Source of the DNA: Agarophyton chilense
Lineage: Eukaryota; Rhodophyta; Florideophyceae; Gracilariales; Gracilariaceae
Length of the DNA: 64,000 nucleotides
NCBI GenBank assembly: GCA_030374765.1
Contig: JARGXX010000033.1
Location: 434,001-498,000 of the forward strand
Direction of reading: 5' to 3'
The translations under genes were made by a program, and so were the position numbers. The notes beneath the pieces are model-generated. The model ran no database searches and was not told the origin of the DNA. It worked only from the letters and a program-made list of their open reading frames with translations. Below, piece by piece: positions 29,838 to 39,791 of this stretch. The first letter of the stretch is position 1. Each line of letters opens with the position of its first letter.

Positions 29838-30394
29838 AACGTTTGCGATATATACACCCAGTCTTTAAATCGTGGTATAGGCCTTAACACATTTTGTTTA
29901 TTACATCACACCTTCATACATTTGCCTCGTTCTGCCACATATATTGGTCATCTTATCATTCACACTCCCTACCCATTACACTCAGTCTTTCTGTCGTCTT
30001 TAATCGACGTCTTTTCTTTGCCCTATCCTGGGCTGGTACTCTCGAGAGCATATCTACTGCTTGTGTCCCCAAACTATATTTGAACGGATATGACGTTTAC
30101 AGATACCACGACTCTTTGGTTTGAATTACAGATGTGGGGCGCATCTATTTATTCGTAGACTAATCACGTGATATCACGGCTCTTCGTATTTGGCCAATCA
30201 TGTACTTCGATTTGCGCGTCGCGTTCACGTTCACTGCTGTTTAGACAGACCCTAAGAGTACGACTCGCGCATTTCTCACTAAATTCCTCTCGCTATTCCG
30301 CGCTACCCACATCCGAAAAGTTCTGATCCCCCCTGGATGGATCTCAACAACGTCCCCCCTACAAACGCCGATCGCTGGCAACTGCACGGAGGAA
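29838..30394. other. Intergenic, no supported gene
   Basis: Contains the 3' region of the zinc-finger gene and the upstream region of the next ORF. Small ORFs (29894-30124, 30337-30519) have no motif. Confidence 0.5.
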
Positions 30395-31205
30395 ATGAAG
30401 CATCACCTCCTCTGCCATGCCATAGCACGGGCGTTCCGCAAAACGGGCAACCGACCCAATCGCTTTGTAATGAACAAAGTGGAGAAAGCGTGGGCTGTAA
30501 TTCAGCTAATTGCTCTTGATGCTCCAATAGAGAAGGTGAAAACATTAGACGCTACTTGCGGCCGTGTTGTCACTAATTTTCAGATCAGGCAACTTCCGAA
30601 TGCTGAGCTCGTAGCTGATCAGAACAAGTATGGCCTTTCATGGAGGAGAGGATACATGGCGCGTATTGCGAGTGAAAATGTTCGTCACGTGGCTAACAGT
30701 ATTAATGAGATGGCGAAGGAGGTGATCGTCGAGACGTCGGCAGTGGGGGGAAGGTGGGGACGATGACCCAATCGCGAAAGCGAGCGGCAAGGACGGCGAC
30801 GCTCAACACCTTCTGGTTCAAGCTGTGCTTGACTACAAGCACCCTTCGTCCGAAAGAATGATGAAGTGTAGGGAGAGTGCAGGGAAGGCTCTGTCTAAGC
30901 TCCAGGAATCCCGCGCGCAGAAACTGAAGCGCAATCGAGAGAGGAAGGCAGCCTTCGAGGCCAACAAGAAGCGCCGTGCGCAGGAAAGGGAGGAAGGGGA
31001 TCGTTGTCGTTCGCCTTCTGAACTGCAGCTGTTGCGGGGGCAGACCCGAATCGCGAATGCTGCCAGTGCAAGCGCCGCCCCGCAGAGACGGCAAAGCGAG
31101 CAGTTCGGGATTCTCTCACTAATCTTTTCGCGAGAGGTGAAAATCTGGAAGCACAAGAGCCCGACACCGCTCGTTTACGTGCCCTCCCAGAAGAGCCGCT
31201 GTTGA
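30395..31205 (+). pseudogene. Unknown basic protein, frameshifted
   Basis: The ATG at 30395 opens 123 codons (MKHHLLCHAIARAFRKTGN; then FVMNKVEKAWAVIQLIALD) to a stop at 30766. A second frame, open past 31100, continues naturally from near the G-rich run at 30743-30760 and gives a Lys/Arg/Glu-rich helical segment (ERMMKCRESAGKALSKLQ, then KRNRERKAAFEANKKRRA), likely a coiled coil or basic nucleic-acid-binding tail. The simplest reading is one protein of about 265 residues broken by a single indel in the G run; a sequencing error there is also possible. I do not recognise it. The GC-rich segment just after it (31215-31310) resembles a transposon end. Confidence 0.4.
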
Positions 31206-31806
31206 TTTATCTTTCTCTGGTTGAGCTCGCGGGACCCTCCGCTCTAGTCGCCTACGGCTCCCTACGCTGCGGGCTTTGCCCTCGCCGCTCCGCGCGCCGC
31301 TCTCACATCACCATAAATCACCCACACTTTATTGTTCTCCTTCCGATTTGGAGTCCAACTAGCGCATGTGCGCCTCCAATTTTGTTTCATACCTCTCTCG
31401 AGATTAGAGTGCATAACCGCGACGCCGGAATAGCCAATTGCACATCATTGCATCCGTGGTGTAGGCTACGGGGAATAGCTCATTCTCAAACCGCCACCGT
31501 CCTAAAAAGAGCCTGTATCGGGTGTCCAGGTATCCAATCCCCCATTCGTTGACCATGCGCTGCTCTCTAATGCAACGATTATGAAGTACGCGATATATTC
31601 AGTTCGAATTTTTGTTGTGTTTGTAGGGCACAACTAACGCTCCATTACCCATGTCCGCCATGCCGTGCTGGATAGTGAATTGAAAGCTACTGGGGTTGCG
31701 GTACAATTTGGAGTTTAGATAGAGGTTTCGATCGCTCTCCGCTCCCTATTCGAGAATCACCAGCCTAATAAAGCGTACATAAAGGTTGCAGAAGACAACT
31801 ATGGCA
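31206..31806. other. Intergenic, no supported gene
   Basis: GC-rich first 100 bp (CGCCTACGGCTCCC, GCCGCTCCGCGCGCCGC), then AT-rich sequence up to the Tc1 gene end. I could not find the Tc1 terminal inverted repeat here. Confidence 0.45.
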
Positions 31807-32644
31807 TTAAACATGTCTCGCCACCCAACCCCAGACATTTTCTATAATACTCAAGTCTGGGCTCTTGGCTGGCCAGTTCAGAACACTAACATTATTGTCC
31901 TGTACCCACGTTTTCATAAAATTTGCACGATGGGTACTAGCCCAATCATGCATAAAAATCCAGTTTTCACCCATTGTCTCAGCAGCATACGGTGAAAGGT
32001 CTTTAGATAAAACATCTATATATGACTTAGCAGTGATAGAGCTGTCAAAAGCCACCATAATTCCAGCACCATGATACGAAATGCAGGCCGAAATCATTAA
32101 AGTTTTTCTGCCTTGTATACGACGCGAAAATTTTTCCGGTGTCTTTTAGAGATCGGGCGAATATGCTGCTAGGCCATCGGGACCATCTAAAACAAACTTC
32201 TTCTCGTCCGAAAGAATAACTTTCTTCCACTGTACTTCTTGCCCACCAGGCTTCTCTTTTGCCGAAGTTAGGCGATTCCTTTTATGAATTTGCTTCATGT
32301 AAATTCCGAAGCTCAACCTTTTATACTTTAGGTATGGCACTTCCTTTCATGTCTGTTGAATCTTTCTTACAGTAATATCCAATTTTTGCGTTTTTAACAT
32401 CGCTTGCACTGCTTTGATGGAATATATTATCTCGAATTATGGTAATGTTAGTAGCTTCTGGAATTTTTCGATTGAGAGGCTTCCACTTCTTCTGTTGAGA
32501 CTTATTCGGGCGCATCATAAATTGTTGTATGGTCTTACGGTGTCGCCCGACTTCTTTCGCGATTGTTTGGTTCCACAGTCCATGCGCTGCATGAGCCCGA
32601 ATATTAGCCTTCTCGAATTCTGTTAAAAGGGATCCTCTCGGCAT
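31807..32644 (-). pseudogene. Tc1/mariner transposase (DD34E type), recently broken
   Basis: Cut-and-paste transposase starting at the ATG at 32644. The N-terminal helix-turn-helix (MPRGSLLTEFEKANI, then NQTIAKEVGRHRKTI) binds the inverted repeats. A frame change follows between about 32340 and 32430. The catalytic domain has ILSDEKKFVLDGPDG (first Asp), IFMHDWASTHRA (second Asp) and WPAKSPDLSIIENVWGW (Glu). There are exactly 34 residues between the second Asp and the Glu, which defines the Tc1-type DD34E group. A stop at 32146 splits the catalytic part. All three acidic residues survive, so this copy died more recently than the one at 496-1455. Confidence 0.8.
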
Positions 32645-33105
32645 TTTGAAGGCTATTTTTATGTTTGGGAGGGATCTACTGATAGAGAAAAAAATTTGAG
32701 GAATTCCATACAGTTTCAGTAGTTCAAGTTCGTGCAAAGCGCGTCAAAATGGTTTGAATCTATCCCTAATGGCATGATATTTCGTAGATGTATATAAATC
32801 TCGTGTAAAGTTTCCCTACAAGAAATATTTTATTTTATTGGAGGTTAATTGGAGTGCAGTTTGACACTTTTGGGGCATTGGGATTCTGTAGTGCGTGCAT
32901 ATTGCTGTCTTGAATGCGTGCCAAAATCTCTAGTATCAGAAACAAGTGAAACGCGCCCCTCGGCCCCTTGCGGCGCGCAGCGCCGCAGCCGAAGCCGGGG
33001 GCATTATTTTGTGAGCTTGCGGGTGAAGTAGCGAGGGAAGGATTGATGCAAGGAATGCAGAACGGTAGCGAGCACAATGACGTTTCAAAGTAACATCGTA
33101 TTCGT
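32645..33105. other. Spacer with a GC-rich hairpin, possible Helitron 3' end
   Basis: At 32970-32986 a seven-pair stem with a three-base loop (GCGGCGC-GCA-GCGCCGC on the plus strand) lies downstream of the minus-strand helicase stop. A CTAG lies at 32930-32933, 36 nt further along the minus strand. Helitrons end in a hairpin about 10-15 nt before CTRR, so the hairpin fits in kind but the spacing does not. No gene is seen. Confidence 0.35.
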
Positions 33106-33668
33106 TTATTGATAGTTGTCTGCACCATGAGGATCGCAGAAATCAATTGCTTCTTGCATGATTGGGTTCGCTAATGGTTTCCCCATTGGGTGAATTAATG
33201 GTGCCTCTAGTGGTGTAGACTTTTCGTCGTGAAGCAGAAGAAGATTGTTTCTTTTCCGAGCCCTGGAGAGCGCTACGTATAGCTCACCGGCGGAGAGAAA
33301 GTTGAAGCGTACGTCTACGGTCATGCGCGAGAGCGTTTGACCTTGTGCTTTGTGCAAGATTGCTGCAAAGGCCGGACGAATCGGAAACTGTCCTCGAATC
33401 ATACTGATCTCGGCAATTTTAAACTGGAGGTTTATTGGATGCTGCAGCCGAGTCACAATTACACTGTCATCTTCTCCAAATCGTGCCACTCGAAGTGTAC
33501 TAATTCCTACGTGCGTAACTATGGACATTTCGCCGTTTAAAAGGTGCGGATGCAAAACTTTGTGAATGATCATAACTGGCACACCAAGTTTGAGATGGAG
33601 TTCGTGATGCGGGACGCCGGTTGGAGCGTCGTTGTGCGAGAGCTCAGGGAGGGTATTATCAGAAATAA
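33106..33668 (-). pseudogene. Helitron helicase, C-terminal third
   Basis: C-terminal end of the Pif1-like superfamily 1B helicase of a Helitron, with its own stop at 33106. Seen: LKLGVPVMIIHKVLHPHLLNG, FAAILHKAQGQTLSRM (helicase motif V/VI region) and ELYVALSRARKRNNLLLL. The upstream part of the same protein continues across the MITE-like insert at 33669-33939, then 33940-34011, then beyond RE3 at 39792 and upward. The helicase would unwind DNA during rolling-circle transposition; this copy cannot. Confidence 0.8.
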
Positions 33669-33939
33669 CCCCTATGAACATCGAACATGGCCCAAATGTG
33701 ACCCAAATGTGGGCGTTTTAATTCAAAAAATTGGAAGAACGTGTAACTAGTAAAGAGAAGTGAATCTTGTTCATCTGGTCGGCCAAAATTCGGCCATATT
33801 TCGCCCATATTTCGGACTGTTCTTCTGGAACCAAACTTGCTCATCTTCACAAGTTACACGTTCTCACAGATTTTTGACCTAAACGCCCACATTTTGGTCA
33901 AATTTCGGCCATATTCGGCCATATTCCCTTTTTATAGGG
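33669..33939. mobile_element. MITE-like insertion in the Helitron helicase
   Basis: About 271 bp with long imperfect terminal inverted repeats (33669-33750 against 33858-33939; shared pieces include CCCTAT, GGCC-AA, AAATGTGGGCGTTT and AGAACGTGTAAC). It interrupts the helicase coding line between FRGEDSQGD and VISDNTLPEL. No ORF. I could not fix a target duplication. Confidence 0.65.
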
Positions 33940-34011
33940 ATCGCCCTGGGAGTCCTCTCCTCGAAATTGTTGGACGCGTGTTGCCGAGAGCAGCTTTATC
34001 ATCGTTCCCGG
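33940..34011 (-). pseudogene. Helitron helicase, small exon-like fragment between two insertions
   Basis: The minus strand encodes TMIKLLSATRVQQFRGEDSQGD. Directly joined across RE3 to the fragment ending LDDEYDTTALAKFPG at 39792, it restores a continuous helicase line. The five bases CCCGG at its right end are the RE3 target duplication. Confidence 0.75.
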
Positions 34012-34287
34012 TGTGGACCAGATCGGACAATCAGAGTGAATCCAACTCATCGCTGGCCGTCTGATCTCAAATGCTTGATGCGTCAAACATGGACGCATAT
34101 TTTTGTAAATATTGTTCATAATGAAGAGCAAATATTTTGAACTATTGTACTGTGCCTACAATAATAGAATACCAGACTGCCACGGCAGTTCAAGGGTATC
34201 CGCAAAGAAGGCGGAACTCATCTTTGGTGCCCATTCTCTGTGTAACGCGAGCGGCGTTTGCGGTCGATGATCTGCGACGAGACAACT
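34012..34287 (+). repeat. RE3 5' LTR, internally deleted
   Basis: Begins TGTGGACCAG and ends GAGACAACT. Compared with the 3' LTR it lacks the segment corresponding to 39088-39651. The breakpoint is at a 4-bp microhomology, CTGT. The missing part probably held the promoter. Confidence 0.85.
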
Positions 34288-34337
34288 AAGGGCCTTGCTT
34301 CTAAAGAGCAGGTCGTTGTCGAATCGTTAATCTCACA

Positions 34338-37300
34338 ATGTCGAGCTACGGGGTAGTTGCTATAGTGACTGCACAGCGACTTGAAAGTCCGACGCAGCCG
34401 AGTATGATCAAGTTCGAAGTCGAGTACGAAGTACAAAGAGTATGTAACAGACATGAACCGCACGCGTTCTGCTGAAGACCAAATCAAACCGGCCATCGTT
34501 CGTCAGTGCATTATACCGGAGATGCGGCACAGCCTCTGTATTTTCGGAGATATTGAAGGCGAGGCCACGGTTGAGGATGCCACAGACGAAGTGGTTAGGA
34601 ACTGGTTCGAGAAAGCACTGAAGACGGCACGGAAGGATATGGAAGAGCGAGTCCAAGCCTCGCTAGACGCAGTGAAGTACAAGACATGCACGGAAGACTT
34701 CAGTGGAGCAGCACGAGAATTAGTAGTCAACATTGTCGTGCACTTGGACTGCAACAATGCTTCTGAAGTAGTCAAAGACGCCGAGATCTGCAAGACCTTG
34801 GTAACTAGACTCATCAATCGTGTAGGACCAGCAGAACTTCGTATTCGCATTTTGAAGGAAAAGACCTACTGGACGGCCGCAGAGAAGTCCAGTATTTCTC
34901 ATTTCATGAAACGTGCCAGTGCACTCGCCGTAGAAGTCCACAACGGTGAAGCAGACAGAGAGAAGTTGAAGAGGATAAATGATCGTGTAGGTGGAAGGTC
35001 ATCCAACGTGGAATCTAAAGAAGAACATGGAAACACGCGTAAGCGTGAGAAACCTAATGGAGACTCCAGAGACAGTCGAAAGCCAAACAGCAATGCATTC
35101 ATATGGAACAAGCCCTGTCCGAACAAGAAATGCGATAAGCTACATCGCATAAGCGACTGTACCACGACTCTCGCCGAAGAGCGAAAGCGATTGTTGGACG
35201 AATTCTATGCTGAAAAGAAGAAGCAAAAATCCATGAAGTCTGCAAGCGTGGGACACAGGAAGCTCAGTGATGGAAGGTACGACGTTCTTCTGGACGAAAA
35301 GATCGCTACGGTGGCACTTGGAGACTACGGATCGGACTTCAGCGCAATTTCGAAAGATATCTGGCGGAAACTAAACTCAGGGAACACTTTTTACGGCGTT
35401 AGTCTACCTCAGACAATCAAGCTCGAGGCAGCGATCAAGAGGACACCAGAAAATTCTATTGTGTTCCTTTCAAAAATGAAGACGACCATGTCTCTCGTCA
35501 TAACGCTTCCGAGAACAAAGATCCCCATCTTGTTGCACGGGATTGAGTTCTTGATTTCAGAATAGCCAATGAACGAGGTGATCTATGGAAGACCATTGCT
35601 CAACGCAATTGGATTCAACCTGGACGAGCATTTGGAACGGATCAGACCAATGATCAACGGAATGTGTGTCAGCCGGATCGGAGTACAAAAAACTAACACC
35701 TTTTGCGGCGTATCATACGAAGACACCGACGACGACCCGATTGAGCCTCCCGAGCACTTGACCGCAGAATTTGGAACAGATCACCCAACGGAGATTGACG
35801 ATGCGCTCCGCACCCTCGAAGATAACGCAAAGAAGAAGGGAATGACGAAAAAAGGCCTATGTGAGTTACACAAAGTCTTGCGACACCAACGTTCTGTGTT
35901 TCGCCTCAATCTCGGACCTGAACCACGAGCGAAGGTAGCCCCACTGTACATCAAGCTGCGCACCAGAGCTAAGCCAATTCGCTGTCCCATAGGTGATACG
36001 CACAGAACCGGAGAGTGTTCATCAACCACACTATCAGACAGCTCGAGAAGATTGGGGCGGTGTACAAAAACCCTGCAGCGCGATGGGCCCGTCGAGCACT
36101 AGCAGTTCCGAAGCCAGGAACAGATAAACTGAGATTCACCGTTGATTTTCGAGCTGTGAATTCCAGGACCGTGCCTATGCAATCTGAAATGCCGCACCTG
36201 GAGTCCAAATTGCAGGAGTGTGGTGGATCGGAAGTGTTCGCCAATATAGACTTCTGCCATAGCTACCGGCAGTTCGGCCTATCGCCTGACTCGCAAGAGC
36301 TAATGTCTATAAAAAAGCCACTCGGTGTGTACTTACCACGCAGGATGCTGCAAGGAGGCACCGACTCCGGGAAACATTTTCAATCGTGTACGCAGGAAAC
36401 GTTCATGGAAGAAGTTCCAAATCTGATTCAATGGATCGACGATTTCCTGCTACACGCCAAGGACGATAGCAACCTGCTGGATTCCATAAGGAAGTTTCTG
36501 ACTGTATGCGAACGGTACGAATTCATGGTGAACCCTAAGAGGAGTAGTCTTTTCCAGAAGAGCGTGAAGTTTTGTGGTCGTATCATGTCCAAAGACGGCG
36601 TACAGTATGACCCTCGATGTTTTCAGGTTCTAATCGATATGAAACCCCCAAAAACTGCGAACGAGCTGCAACAACTTCTCTGTGCAACGAACTGGATGCG
36701 TACGTCTATCCCGGAGTATGCACGTCGAGTGCAGCAGCTTTACGAGCTCATGGAGTCCGCTTACAAGGAGATAGGGTCTCGGAAGACGAGCGCTGTTCGG
36801 AAAATCAGAATATATGAGAGGTGGAATGGAAAACACCAAAGTGTGTTCGAGGATATAAAATGACAGCTCGTCTCAGCTACGAAGCTGTCCTATCCGGAAG
36901 AGAACCATACACTGTGTCTCTTCACCGATGCGTCTGACACCCACTGGGCCGCAATTCTGTCTCAGATCCCGAACCATCAGAGGAAAGAAGATCTCGAAGC
37001 GCAGGAGCACGAACCACTGGCAATCCTATCAGGAGCATTTTGCGGCTCAGCTGAAAACTGGAGCACTCCAGAGAAGGAAGGTTTCCCAATCGTCGAGGCC
37101 ATGGGCATGCTCGACTGTCTCGTATCTGGGAAGACGGTACTGATATTCACAGAGCACGCCAAGCTTGTGAACTTGTACGACCCATATGGAAGAAATCTTG
37201 TGACACCACGACACACAGCGAGCAAACTCATGGGATGGGCAATGAAGCTGGGTGGGTTTCGCTACATAATTCAGCATCTACCCGGCGAGAGCAACGCGTG

Positions 37301-38837
37301 GGCAGTTATGATGACACGTTGGGCAGTGAAAAGCCAAAACAAAGTCAAGATCGCCCACCTGATCTCATGCAAAACCATTCTCGCGGCATCAATAACTCCA
37401 GGGACGAACGAGGAACTGGATTAGCCCAAACTCAGCGATCTCCAAACATCGCAGGACAACAGCGCGTAAAAACCTCCCAACGTATTTAGAAGAGAACTGG
37501 GGCTTCTCCGCAGTACCCAGAACCAGATTTGGATCCCAGGAGATGACCATATGTGTATTTTTCGAGTGATAGGCGCAGCATACACTGGAAGTACAGGGCA
37601 CAGAGCAGCAGAGGCTACGAAGGGGAACATCGAGAGGCACTTTTGGTGGAAAAATATGGACAAGAACATCAAGAATTTCATAAGTACTTTCCTTCACTGC
37701 CTTGCGAGCCAACCCGGGCACATAATACCCAGATCATTCGGATCAGCAATCCACGCGACGAAGCCGAATGAGGTGATTCACTTCGATTTCTGCAGCATCG
37801 GCAGAGGAGAAAATCTCCACAAATATGTACTGATCTTAAAAGGATGATTTATCCGGATACGTCTGGCTCACACTCACTACCGATGCCACGTGTGAGACAA
37901 CTGCAAAAACTTTAATACGGTGGTTTGCAGTATTCGGCACTTCGAAAACCTGGGTGTCTGACCAGGGCAGCCATTTCAAGAGTACTGTAGTGAGAAAGCT
38001 GAAAGAGCAACTCCATACCCAACACCATTTCACGCTGGCCTACGCACCTTGGAGCAACGAAACAGTGGATGTGGTTTGTCGAGAGCTCGCCAGAGCAGCG
38101 CGAGCAATTCTCTCAGAAATCCAGCTACCTTTCCGAGCATGGCCCAGCATAATGCCCATAGTACAATCTGCCTTAAACAACGCACCAATCAAACGTCTAG
38201 GAATGAAATGCCCGCTTGACGTTTTTACAGGAATACAGCAAGACAGCCATTTCTTCGGACTGGTGCGACGCAATGGAGAACTCGAAATCCTATCTCTTAC
38301 CCAAGTTCGTTTCAGGCAGATAAACGAGTTCATCATGTGCAAAGAAGGAATGGAACAGGTGCACAGAAACTTCTTTATTTCTACATCCAGGAAGCAAAAA
38401 TCTGCCATCGACTTCCACAACCGGAAGACAAAAGTACGTCCCATAAATTTTTCCGAAGGTGATTTTGTTCTGAAAGGGTTAGTGCAGAAGAAGAAAAAAC
38501 ACACAAGCTTTCTCTACAATGGATTGGACCGTTCCGTGTCACAGAATGCAAAAGCGAGTACATATTCGAATTCGAACATTTAATATCTCAGAAACGGGAA
38601 ATAGTGCACGGTCGTAAGCTCAAGTTTTTCCGCAACAAGGATTTTGAACTTAGAGAAGAAGTCTATAACCATCTTGCCTACAAAGAAAATGAACTACTAG
38701 TTGTGGAAGAATTTCTAAATATCCGACAGAAAGACGGCAGAACAGAACTCAAAGTGAAATGGAAAGGATTCGAGGACAAAGAAACTGATTGGGTTGATGT
38801 GGAAAGCCTCAAACAGGATGTTCCCGACCTTCTATAG
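34338..38837 (+). pseudogene. RE3 gag-pol polyprotein, broken
   Basis: The ATG at 34338 begins MSSYGVVAIV, matching RE1 gag. Defects in order: a frame change near 34430; TAG at 35563 (after GIEFLISE); a frame change near 36005; TGA near 36861; further stops at 37422 and near 37845; and frame changes in the integrase. Recognisable parts: zinc knuckle CPNKKCDKLHRISDC (35115-35160), protease site reading GDYG (35325), RT with NIDFCHSYRQ and the active box WIDDFLLHA (36430-36460), RNase H with LFTDASDTHWAA (36920), a degenerate zinc-binding domain (about 37560-37720), integrase core with HFDFCS and VSDQGSHF, and the catalytic Glu position reading ETVDVV. The C-terminal chromodomain has LKVKWKGFEDKETDWV (38740-38800). 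It gives the intact RT-RNase H linker missing from RE1. Confidence 0.85.
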
Positions 38838-38945
38838 GAGTATCTGGAAAGCGTCAGAAAGGACAGAACTGCAAAACAAAAACGTCTGGTCAAATTTTTA
38901 TGACCAACTCTACTGAATGCGTTCCGCGATTCGGCCATAGGGGAC

Positions 38946-39786
38946 TGTTGACCAGATCGGACAATCAGAGTGAATCCAACTCACCGCCGGCGTCTGATCT
39001 CAAATGCCTGAAGCGTCAAACATGAACGCATATTTTTGTACATATAGTTTCAAAAAGAAGGGCACATATTTTGAACTATTGTACTGTTGTGGCGTTCGCG
39101 GATGTCAGTGCCATAGTATAATCTCTACGGGGAAGGTTAGTCGGCAACAGCCGAGAGACGCAGCCTCTCTGAGTAAAGTTTTACGACCAAGAATCTAATC
39201 CCCTTCGTTCTTTTTCTTCTCCCCTCTGTTCCCTCGATCCTCCCCTTCTTCCTCTGTTCTCCCCCTTAAGTAGACTACTCTGTCTCTTTCGTGTCTCTTC
39301 TAGACTCTTACGTTTTTGCATTATACCGTTCTCTCGCCACGTCGCTTCCGCCTCTTCCAGGCTGTGTCTGCATTTTCAGCTGCCGCCTATTATCGTGCCT
39401 CTAGTGCTATTCTAGCTCCTCCAATCCGCTTTCTCTGTGCTTCTCTGCATTCGGAGCATCCCATTCTCAAATGCACTCTAAATGCTCTCTATCTGTTCTA
39501 CCTCTGCCCTCCTGCCTTGCTCCTCTCTTCGTTGGCGCCTCATTATCAATTCCATACGACCTCCTGTTCTTGCATTGTTCATGCGTGTACTGGATGCCTC
39601 TGCACGTGCCCTACCTGGCAGTCATTTTTCCTCCTGGAATCTCACAACTGTGCCTACAATAAAAAAAATACCGGACTGCCACGGCAGTCCGGGGGTAACC
39701 GCAAAGAAGGCTGAACTCATCTTTGGTGCCCATTCTCTGTGTAACGCGAGCAGCGCGTGCGGTCGACGATCTGCGACGAGACAACA
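38946..39786 (+). repeat. RE3 3' LTR
   Basis: Full-length 841-bp LTR, TGTTGACCAG to GACAACA. It contains a 10-bp-arm palindrome at 39671-39692 (CCGGACTGCC, AC, then the complement) after an A8 run, a possible 3' processing structure. Confidence 0.85.
39671..39692. repeat. Palindrome in RE3 LTR
   Basis: Two exact 10-bp arms with a 2-nt centre. The 5' LTR copy (around 34173-34193) keeps the inner part but has lost pairing at the outer bases. Confidence 0.8.
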
Positions 39787-39791
39787 CCCGG

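Larger units (their letters stand above)
34012..39786 (+). mobile_element. RE3: Ty3/Gypsy-type chromodomain LTR retrotransposon, degenerate
   Basis: Inserted inside the Helitron helicase gene, with an exact CCCGG target duplication (34007-34011 and 39787-39791). Same family as RE1 on the opposite strand. The 5' LTR is 276 nt and the 3' LTR 841 nt because the 5' copy has lost 564 bp. The coding line 34338-38837 has frameshifts and stops. Confidence 0.9.

Noticed and set aside
32930..32986. GC-rich hairpin plus CTAG as the Helitron 3' terminus
   Set aside because: The hairpin-to-CTAG distance (36 nt) is too long for the usual 10-15 nt, so it is kept only as a possibility.
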